The notes below the pieces were generated by a model that was not told the origin of the DNA, did not search any database, and worked only from the letters and a program-made list of their open reading frames with translations. 64,000 nucleotides of DNA from Plasmodiophora brassicae. Lineage: Eukaryota > Endomyxa > Phytomyxea > Plasmodiophorida > Plasmodiophoridae. Made by a program: the position numbers and the translations under genes. Each line of letters begins with the position of its first letter. The first letter of the stretch is position 1. The stretch is from the NCBI GenBank assembly GCA_039704465.1, contig JASFAU010000019.1, forward strand, positions 248,001 to 312,000. Direction: 5' to 3'. Below, piece after piece: positions 33,972 through 41,805 of the stretch.

Positions 33972-35340
33972 TCAGCTTCTGCATGGCCAGGATCCGCCAC
34001 AGTTGTCGGCGTTGACGTTGACGGCGAGGGGGCACTGGCGCGGCGAGACGAGCCGCCGGCGCCAATCCACATCTGGATTAGTCTGGGCTAGCCAGGGCAG
34101 ACCCAGGATGACGGGATAGGTCGGCGAATTGATCAGATTCAGGACGATCTCACACGAGAACTGGGCGTCCACCGTCGTTCTCAACGGCTGAGTCTCCTGT
34201 GATATAGGTGCGAGCTGGCGGCCGTCGACAACGCGGACAGGTATCGGACGATGCGTCGGGCGGGTAGGCAGAACGTGGAGCCGCGCGAAGGACCAGTCGA
34301 TAAAGTTGCTAGTCGCGCCACAGTCGATCAAGGCCGTTGTCGAGATACTTTCGGACCCGGTGTATATGGTCATCGGAAGTACGAGATGCGGGACAGAGCG
34401 GGCGTGGAGAAACATGAGATCGCTTATTTGAACAGGGTCGGGTTCGGATGACAATGCAGAGTTTACTGGGTGGCCGGCGAACCCGTTGGCGGTCACCCTT
34501 GGACATTTCCCGGTGCAACCGGCGGCCGTTTCGGGCAATCCGCGATCCGGTGGCCATCTTCTTTGCAGTAGAAGCAGAGGCCGTCCTTGCGGGCACGCTC
34601 ACGGGCATCGGCGGCGACAACCTTCGGAACGGGGTAGCGCGGGCAGAGGTGTTTCGCCTTTTGACCATCTCGTCGAAGTCGGTGATCATGTCCTCGAACA
34701 GTTTTTCCGACAAGGCAGTATGCAGCGACTTCCGGAACTTCGACGCGCGCCGGGCCGAACTCATCTTGAAGGTTGCATCCGCGCGCTGAAGCGCTTGATA
34801 CAAATTGTTGAACATCAACACATGCTCTTCGACAGGTTCGGTCTGGGTGAGGTTGTCGAAGCACTCCTCCAGCTGTTCGAACGTCGGCACCGGAAACCAT
34901 TTTGACATCGCGTAGGACAGGTCGGCCATCGTGGCGTCGTCCGGCAGCCCGAAATAGACTTCCAACGCCGGGCCTTCCAGCGATCTAAGAAGGGCGCTGT
35001 GCGCCGCCGGCGGAAGGCGGGTCGTCGATGACGGGAGCTGCAGCGTCCTTGACAGACACTTCAGAAAGTCGCGGGAGTTCGTGGAACTGTCGCGAATACG
35101 CCCGGTAAAGCGGGGCAGGTGGATCTGGTGGTCGACGATGTGTCGGGATGTCGGCGACGGCTCGCTCGGCGGCATCTTGTCGGGCAGCGAGCGATTTATC
35201 GCTGTCCCAACGGCATCTTCGACCCGGTCGGCCACTACGGACTGCATAGCTTTCAGCTGGTGCAGCATGTCGCTGACAGTGAGCGTGAGGTCCCGCACTT
35301 GATCTGCCAGTGCGGCGATCTGGTCCTCGCTCGTTGTCAT
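33972..35340 (-). pseudogene. gag and protease of minus-strand chromovirus (frameshifted)
   Basis: Gag starts at the ATG at 35340 (MTTSEDQIAALADQVRDLTL) with a helical N-terminus. The CCHC knuckle CFYCKEDGHRIADC lies in a different frame (34900-34493), and the protease with LIDCGATSNFID in a third (34538-33972). At least two single-base breaks are needed to connect them. Confidence 0.88.
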
Positions 35341-35380
35341 CGCGAACACACCGGTAGACGGACAGGAAACGGGACGGCAG

Positions 35381-35490
35381 GAACGGAGCGGGCGGAACGG
35401 AGCGGGCGGAACGGAGCGGGCGGAACGGAGCGGGCGGAACGGAGCGGGCGGAACGGAGCGGGCGGAACGGAGCGGGCGGAACGGGGCGGG
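35381..35490. repeat. 14-bp tandem repeat in the retroelement leader
   Basis: About eight copies of GAACGGAGCGGGCG, the last ones slightly changed, lying between the PBS and gag. A single degenerate copy with the same flanks occurs at 38855-38880 in a remnant of the same family, so the expansion happened in this lineage. Confidence 0.9.
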
Positions 35491-35513
35491 CGGGACGGCG
35501 GTGACCGTTGGTT

Positions 35514-35525
35514 AGTCCGTCAAAA
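35514..35525 (-). promoter_or_regulatory. Candidate self-complementary primer-binding site
   Basis: In element sense the 12 nt directly after the 5' LTR are TTTTGACGGACT. Eleven of them are the exact complement of AGTCCGTCAAA inside the LTR (plus-strand 35559-35569), and the twelfth pair is G-U. No tRNA-type TGG start follows the LTR. This matches the logic of Tf1-type self-priming, where the PBS pairs with the 5' end of the element's own RNA. It needs the transcript to start near 35569. Confidence 0.6.
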
Positions 35526-35612
35526 TGTCACGATCAGGCAAGCTGATGCAACGAACGCTTTGACGGACTGGCGAAGTCCGTCGCGGGGTTCGGGATTTAT
35601 TCAGTTATCACA
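35526..35612 (-). repeat. 5' LTR (87 bp) of minus-strand chromovirus
   Basis: In element sense starts TGTGATAACTG and ends GATCGTGACA. Contains AATAAA (plus-strand 35596-35601) and a perfect 8-bp stem (GACGGACT / AGTCCGTC). Followed by target copy CACGT at 35613-35617. Confidence 0.94.
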
Positions 35613-35758
35613 CACGTCCTCCCGACTCGCGTCCAGGCGTCGGACCAGCGACAATATGGCTCCGTTGATCAGCCGGGTCTTCACGTACCTGCCTCGCGAT
35701 CTTTCCACGGATCCTCCGCGCACTCCTTGAGGTCATCGATCAGCTTCTTGACGGGTAA

Positions 35759-36141
35759 GGGCATCTCCAACGCGGTTGCTATTGCTATTTCTAACCTTGA
35801 TAGAACGTTTCTATCCCTCCCACCGCGGACCAAATTGCTATAGATAGGATAGAATGTCCGCGATCCTTGCTATTTCGTCCGAAATAGCAAGGATTGGAGG
35901 TCCGTCGCTACGGAGTTCTAAGCCGATTTGCGCCCCGCATGGTGGCTCCCAAATTAGAGGTGGGGGGCCGGCTCGGGGGCGGCATTGGCTGGCAGTCGTT
36001 TATCACGAGGATCCATTGGATAGCGATAGCGTTTGACAGCTGCCGCGGTGGGTAGCAATGTGTCCGGAGTTTCTAAGCGGGGCTATTTTTACTTCCGGAG
36101 GCCGCGATAGCAATAGAATAGCCCCTAGCGTTGGAGATGCC
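35759..36141. mobile_element. PIF/Harbinger-type MITE
   Basis: About 383 bp with 14-bp perfect terminal inverted repeats GGCATCTCCAACGC / GCGTTGGAGATGCC, flanked by TAA on both sides (35756-35758 and 36142-36144), the TWA-type target duplication of PIF/Harbinger. No coding capacity; the interior is rich in short GCTATTGC-like repeats. Confidence 0.85.
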
Positions 36142-36269
36142 TAAGAGCATCTCCACCCGGCTAGCCATAGCCATAGCTAAAATGTCCGTTTTGCGGCAAT
36201 TTTGGCGATCGCTATTTTCCCAATCCCCATCCGGTGATAGCCATAGCTACTTTACTGTGCCAGCATTTC

Positions 36270-36725
36270 CTGCCCATTGCGCTTGTCGTCGGATGTAATC
36301 CTCGATTCCGTTTCAATGACAGCACTGGCGTCGTTCGAAGAGGCTTCTGAGGCGAATATCCAGTTTCTCGAGCTAGCCTGGCGACACCACACGAGCAAGA
36401 AGAAGCAGAAACCCGTATCTGGTGGGTCCAGACACTGTCGCAGGCCCAATGCTGAACGAAACTCTGAATACGGTACGGAAGGAAACATCCGCGAATAATT
36501 TGCTGCAGGTGCGATGTACAACGAACACCTCTGATCTGTATGTTCAGGCGGCGCTTCCGTAGAAACGTTTGTTCGCGAGACCATGGACGGGGACCTTGGA
36601 CAAGATCCATGGTTTCAGAAAAGAACCACTCATTCACCGGCGGGCTTCCAGGTATAACTCGGCAGAAAGTTGTAGCAGCCATGCGAATCATCGCGTACGG
36701 GTGTGCTGACGCTTGTAGCTAATAC
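36270..36725 (+). pseudogene. Harbinger-type transposase N-terminal fragment
   Basis: Broken plus-strand pieces: MFRRRFRR, then QKVVAAMRIIAYGCADACS before a stop. The second resembles the conserved QKctaAlRmLAYG block near the start of plant and protist PIF/Harbinger (ALP1-like) transposases, and the FRRRFR block precedes it as expected. Stops and frame changes show it is not functional. Confidence 0.55.
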
Positions 36726-36993
36726 GTTCGTTTGATTTCTGCCCGTTTCTTACACCAGGATCATGGGAAATGACAACATAGGCACGCACCGACGACATGC
36801 CCTCCTTTCCGGCCCACTCCGAGCCTGTACGACCGTTCTTCGCCTCATATCGCCCATGGTTCCCTCGATCAACAGGAACCACGAGGCCGTCCCCACGATC
36901 TCCCAGTCAGACAAAATGTGCGCAACTCCGTGGCTAGAGATTTGCTTGCCTAGCTATTTCGCGCCGAAATGGCGAGGCAAGTCAAAAAATATA

Positions 36994-37843
36994 CTACCTC
37001 TGTTTCACAAAAAGACGGTGATTTGTGAAACATCGAAAGATTAAGGCCATTCTTGGATATTTACGGTATTGAAGCATATGCTCTGTAAGACTTTGAGAAG
37101 AGCAATACAGCCGCGCAGTTCTAAATTTTGAAGGTGCTCTGCGTGGCCCAAAATTTGGGCCCGAATTGCGTCGCTTTCTCGTGTGTCGCAAAGAGCGACT
37201 TATGGTAGCTGCGATGGGCGAACAAGTTCATAGCGGAGCCAATGGTCATGATCTTCATGACAGCCAGCCCCATAAAGCGATTCTCTCCATCCCTAGAACA
37301 GACGCACACACTGACCGCGGTGGTTGCCACGCAGATGCGTCGTTGAGAGGAAAGCCCAATCTCTCTGATGACCAACGACGCATGGTAGTTGAGTACCTGA
37401 AGCATCAGCTGGAGCAGCGCAACATTGGTGAGCTCATCGCGGCGACGGTGCAGTCGTTCGGGAGCCTCGGCTGCGAGACTCTAACCGACATTTTCCTGTC
37501 GCTGCAGATGTCAATGATTGAACAATGCGGGTAGCTGGATCGAACCGATACAAGGCGCCGCACATCGGCAAGTCCAAGCTCCGTCGTGAAGGCAAGCTTA
37601 CTGACGTCTTGACCTGCCCACGTCATCGAGTTCGCGCAGAAGATCATTCAACAATGATAACTACAACTCGTGAAGCAATTTTATTCGGTAATGCTCACCC
37701 GATCAGCATTAGTATGTTCGCCACTCAGTACCAAGTCATTTCTACCTTGGGCCTGCGTTGGCGTGCCTTCAACCACAAATCACCGTCTTTTTTTGAAACT
37801 GCGTAAAACGGAGAATCACCGTCTTTTTGTGAAACAGAGGTAG
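36994..37843. mobile_element. Nested mariner/Stowaway-like element (850 bp)
   Basis: Perfect 30-bp terminal inverted repeats starting CTACCTCTGTTTCACAAAAA, flanked by TA dinucleotides (36992-36993 and 37844-37845), the Tc1/mariner target duplication. A further copy of the subterminal motif lies just inside the right end (about 37770-37797). The interior carries a fragment that may be mariner transposase. It is inserted inside the Harbinger-like element. Confidence 0.88.
37166..37806 (+). pseudogene. Possible mariner-like transposase fragment
   Basis: Two overlapping frames, 37166-37534 (LSDDQRRMVVEYLKHQLEQ...) and 37525-37806 (KSKLRREGKLTDVL). Their order resembles the N-terminal helix-turn-helix part of Stowaway-type mariner transposases, where LTDEQR-like and K-rich segments follow each other. 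No DDE/D catalytic region is present in 850 bp, so the element is non-autonomous. Weak similarity by eye only. Confidence 0.35.
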
Positions 37844-37929
37844 TAGCGATAGCTAGCCCGGGTGGGGCTGTTTTCTAGCTAAATTTTGACTATAGCTAGG
37901 GAAATAGCTACGGGTTGGGGATGCTCTAA

Positions 37930-39290
37930 CCCGGCCCGGAGGCGCTCGCCGTCCCCTCGATCGCGCACCGGCGCCTCGCCCGTCCCGCTTGCCAGCTCGC
38001 CGCTGCTGCATACCGCACGCGTACCGCCGGCCCGTGCATCGCTGCGGTCTGGGCCCTGGCGCCCGCCGCCCGCAGCTCCTCCTTCAGGCCCGCGATCTCT
38101 GCCTCCAGCCGAGCCCTGGCCGTGGCTTCTGGCGCCGCGTTCCCTCGGCCCACCGGAGCTCGGCTCATGACCTCTTGCGCCGCCGTTTGCTCCTTGACGT
38201 CCACGTCCTTCTCGCGCCCGACAAGACGCTGTCGAACGAGCCGTCGGCGACACCCCGGCACATCGTCGACCACCCGATCCACTTGCCCCGATTTACGGGG
38301 CGTATCCGCGACGTCTGTTCCCCCAATTCACGTGACTTTCTGCAAGGCCTGTCAAGAGGACGCTGCAGGTTCCGTCGTCGGCGACCCGACACGCGTCGTC
38401 AGGCAGCCCGAAATAGACTTCCAACGCCGGGCCTTCCAGCGAGTTCAGAAGGGCGCGCTGTGCGCGCCGCCGGCGGGAGTCAGGTCGCCAACGACGATCG
38501 GAACCTGCAGCGGCATTTCAGAAAGTCACGTGAATTGGTGGAACAGTTGCGGATACGCCCGGTAAATCGGGGCAAGTGGATCGGGTGGTCGACGATGTGT
38601 CGGGGTGTCGCCGACGGCTCGTTCGACAGCGTCGACTCTTCGGGCTAGCGCTCGATTTATCGCTGTCCCCACGACATCTTCGACCCCGTCGGCCACGACA
38701 GACTGCATTGCTTTCAGCTGGTGAAGGATGTCGTTGATAGTGAGCGTGACGTCCCGGACATGCTGGGACAGCGCGGCGATCTGGTCCTCGCGGGTTGACA
38801 TCGCGAATACGGCCAGTTGGCAGACAGGGACGGCAGGCGGGACGGGCAGACAGAGACGGAACGAGGCGGGCGGAACGGCGACGACTGCTGTTAGCCCGTC
38901 AACATGTCACGATCAGTCATGCCTTCCAAGTTGTTCGCACCGTTAACCCTGTCGCCTACGAAGTGAAACTGCCTCCTACCTCGCGTCTACATAACGTGGT
39001 CCATGTGTCACAACTGGAACCGTATTAATGTCCTTCCGTGCGCGACGTCGCCTCCAGCCGCCACCACCGCCTATTGTATTGGAAAATGATGACCAGCGTC
39101 CATGTTCATTTTTCGATCCTTCATTCCCGATACCTGTCGGGGCGGCTGCGGTACCTCATAGACTGGGAAGGATACTCCTCGTCCGACCGCACCAGGGAAC
39201 CCGCGGGCAACCTCCATGGGACTGGGGGCTAGACTAAAAGCTATTGCTGAATTTCATGCTCGGTACCCCGATAGACCCGGTCAAAGCGCC
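37930..39290. mobile_element. Rearranged remnants of the short-LTR chromovirus family
   Basis: Pieces of one family in mixed orientation: gag on the plus strand (about 38226-38400), gag start on the minus strand (38801-38526, MSTREDQIAALSQHVRDVTL), leader and 14-bp unit remnant (38820-38905), a 14-nt LTR end (about 38903-38916), then integrase C-terminus ([20 protein letters not shown]) and chromodomain on the plus strand (38924-39290). An intact element would have all pieces in one orientation, so deletion and inversion have occurred. Confidence 0.8.
38228..38633. repeat. Inverted gag duplication (arms about 113 bp)
   Basis: The segment 38228-38340 and the reverse complement of 38519-38633 are the same gag stretch (landmark GTCGACCACCCGATCCACTT), with a spacer of about 180 bp. 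The arms have a few differences. Confidence 0.8.
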
Positions 39291-39337
39291 TGTTGCATCA
39301 GCTTGCCTGATCGTGGAGAAGAACGCGATCTGCGACC

Positions 39338-40024
39338 ATCGTCACTGGCTCTTATCCATGGCCCCAAGCTAACCTGCACGCCTCTTAAGTCGTCGCAACG
39401 GATCCCCGGAAAGAGTGTATCGCCGGCCGTGTGGGCGGCAAACGTCGTCGTCGCTGTCGTGCCCGACAAGAAGCAGGGAAATCCCGTTACTCGACGGAAG
39501 CAACTGGAACGATACCGCGGTTTCGAATAGCTTCGAAATGTGCTGAAGAACACGATCTGGGATATTGAGTAGCCCGTGGACGCTCAGCTGAGGAAACGGA
39601 TCATCGTAACTCGTGTCGACTGGTGAACCAGGACGCGCATCCACAGGGAGCAGATCGGCCACGTTTTGGACTGGGTCATCATCAGTCGACACGAGTTACG
39701 ATGATCCGTTTCCGCAGCTGAGCGTCCACGGGCTACTCAATATCCCACATCGTGTTCTTCTCCACATTGCGAAGCTATTCGAAACTGCGGTATCGTTCCA
39801 GTTGCTTCCTTCGAGTAACGGGATTTCCCTGCTTCTTGTCGGGCACGGCAACGACGACGACGTTTGCCGCGCGCGCCAGTCTGTCCAATACCCTGCCTAG
39901 CTCATGGAGGCGCAGGTCCTGCCCACACGGCCGGCGAGACACTCTTTCCGGGGATCCGCTGCGACGACTTAAGAGGCGTGCAGGTTAGCTTGGGGCCATG
40001 GATAAGGTCCAAATGACGATGGTC
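39338..40024. repeat. Large inverted repeat (arms about 283 and 340 bp, 64-bp spacer)
   Basis: Left arm 39338-39620 and right arm 39685-40024 meet at GTCGAC...GTCGAC. The left arm lacks about 60 bp present in the right. Both match the dispersed repeat at 29281-29640. The arms have many substitutions, so the inversion is not recent or both arms came from different copies. Confidence 0.9.
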
Positions 40025-40669
40025 GACTTCTCGGATTTGGTTCCCAACCCGTTGCCTTCTTCCTCCGTACCGGGACAAGTTGCTCCACCCATTTCGTCGG
40101 ATGACAGCATCAGCAGCGACGAAACACTCCATTCCGGTACTCGTCCTTCGGCACCATGACGACCTCGTCGAGGACAAAGTCTACCTGATTTATCCGGAGA
40201 GACTTGAAGTGGGCATGATACGCGCCAAGTTTATTGGGTCTAGATTCAACGTTCAGGTCAATGAACGCCGTCGCAATGGCAACTTTCGCGTCTACCAAAC
40301 GTTTCGGGAGCTGGCAGTCCTGATCATGTTGATTCCGAACTCTACAGTGGACGGCGCCTGCGGTACACCTGTCGCCGATCCCGATCCGCCACACGACGGC
40401 CGATCAGTCCATGGCCGTCGTTCGATTCCTGGCTGGTTCTACGCGTGGAACCGCTGTTAACGAGATCCTGCTGGCGTCGCTGCCGAGCAGCGTACGCGTC
40501 TGTGACCTCGCGTGAACGTCAGGAACGTTACTTTAGACAGCAAAGACTCCTAGTTTCGTTCCTCCCGTTGCGTCTAACCGACGTGACGAGCGCACCCGTT
40601 ATAACGCGCGCCACCCTTGACGCCCCCGACCGATCGGATGGTGGCGAATCGGCGCCCATTTTGGCGGAG
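40025..40669 (+). other. Repeat tail, short hypothetical ORF and promoter region of the RNase H2 gene
   Basis: 40025-40130 continues the 29.7-29.84 kb repeat. 40080-40460 is open for 126 codons (KVYLIYPERLEVGMIRAKFI..., NFRVYQTFRELAVLIML) but lacks a recognisable domain; it may belong to the same decayed repeat ORF. The last 200 bp should contain the promoter of the gene at 40670. Confidence 0.4.
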
Positions 40670-41738
40670 ATGGCGTCGTCGTCGTCGTCGTCTGGGTCGC
40701 CCGCGGGATACGCGGTCGGCATCGATGAGGCCGGGCGCGGTCCCGTGCTGGGCCCGCTCGTGTACGGGGCCGCGTACTGCCCGGTGGACCGGCAGGCGCA
40801 GCTGGCCGACCTCGGCGTCGCCGACTCGAAGACGCTGACCGCCGACGACCGGGAGCGCCTGCTGGCGGCGATCGACGCCTGCGCGTTCCTGCGGTACGAG
40901 CTGGACGCGATCCCGGCGGCGACGATCTCGGCCATGATGCTGCGCCGGCGCAAGTACAACCTGAACCTGATCTCGCACGACAGCGCCGTCGGCCTCGTGC
41001 GCCGCATCATGGCGTCCGGCGTCGCCGTCGCCGAGATCTACGTCGACACGGTCGGCGACCCCGACAAGTACGAGCGGAAGCTGTCGGCGCTGTTCCCCCA
41101 GGCCAAGTGCGTCGTGCGGAAGAAGGCCGACAGCCTGTTCCCGATCGTGTCGGCGGCCTCGATCTGCGCCAAGGTCGGGCGGCGACGACGACGTACGACG
41201 ATGTGCACTGCCGCTGCTGAACGTGTTCTGTAGACGGCGCGCGACCGCCTGCTCAGCGAGTGGTCGTTCAAGGAGGAGGGTGCCGGCGACGCGTTGCCGT
41301 TCAGTCGCGCGTTCGGCAGCGGGTACCCGTCGGACCCGGCCACGAAGCAATGGCTCGTGGACCACTGCGATCGGGTGGGGACGGGTGATGGCGGCACCCC
41401 GCGCCCACCTGCACGACTAACGTGTGCGCGCCCCGCTGTACAGGTGTTCGGGTTCCCCGACCTGGTCCGGTTCAGCTGGCAGACGACCAAGACGATCCTC
41501 GAGCAGCGATGCGTCTCGGTCGCGTGGTATGTTTCACGACGGGCGCGTTCGCCGCTGGCTGATCTCTCATGGCGTCAGGCCCGACGACGACGACGACGAC
41601 GACGGCAATGGGCAGAAGGAGAACAGGAAGCGGACGATCACGTCGTTCTTCGGGAGCGCGGCCGCCCCGCCCGCCGCACCGACGAGGCATCACTACTTCA
41701 CGCGTCGCCGAATGAAACTGCTGGAGGCGTCGCATTGA
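40670..41738 (+). CDS. RNASEH2A: Ribonuclease H2 subunit A
   Basis: 295 aa from four exons: 40670-41173, 41234-41374, 41444-41526, 41579-41738; in frame. The type 2 RNase H signature is GIDEAGRGPVLGPLVYGA, with catalytic D19 and E20, followed by DSKTL, YVDTVGDP and RKKADSLFPIVSAASICAK, which supply the remaining acidic residues. The C-terminal part WLVDHCDRVFGFPDLVRFSW is typical of the eukaryotic subunit. It removes ribonucleotides and RNA primers from DNA as the catalytic subunit of RNase H2. The last exon adds an Asp run and KRTITSFF (residues 260-267), close to a PCNA-binding PIP box. Its 3' end lies 67 bp from the 3' end of the convergent RhoGAP gene. Confidence 0.92.
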
Positions 41739-41805
41739 CGCGCGCCCCCTCCCCCTTCCATCGCACCAGACACGTCATCGTGTGCCCCCGCCCCGGGTCG
41801 GTATT

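Larger units (their letters stand above)
30087..35612 (-). mobile_element. Ty3/gypsy chromovirus with very short 87-bp LTRs
   Basis: Full-length element on the minus strand. The LTRs at 35526-35612 (5') and 30087-30173 (3') are identical over 87 bp, TG...CA in both orientations. Target duplication CACGT at 30082-30086 and 35613-35617. Order in element sense: LTR, PBS, tandem-repeat leader, gag with CCHC knuckle, protease, RT (YLDD), RNase H, integrase, chromodomain, purine tract AGAAGAGGA, LTR. Gag-to-RT contains several frame breaks; the integrase-chromodomain frame is open. Confidence 0.95.
36145..37926 (+). mobile_element. PIF/Harbinger-like transposon, degenerate
   Basis: Ends GAGCATCTCCACCCGG and (reverse complement) GAGCATCCCCAACCCG, flanked by TAA at 36142-36144 and 37927-37929. 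It abuts the upstream MITE, sharing the single TAA between them. It holds a decayed transposase (36270-36725) and a nested mariner-like element (36994-37843). The subterminal regions share TAGCTATTTC-type motifs with the MITE. Confidence 0.75.

Noticed and set aside
35119..35730. 203-codon plus-strand ORF with ERAERSGRNG repeats
   Set aside because: It is the 14-bp tandem repeat and LTR read in the antisense direction of the retroelement.
36212..36691. 159-codon minus-strand ORF inside the Harbinger-like element
   Set aside because: It is antisense to the transposase fragment recognised on the plus strand.
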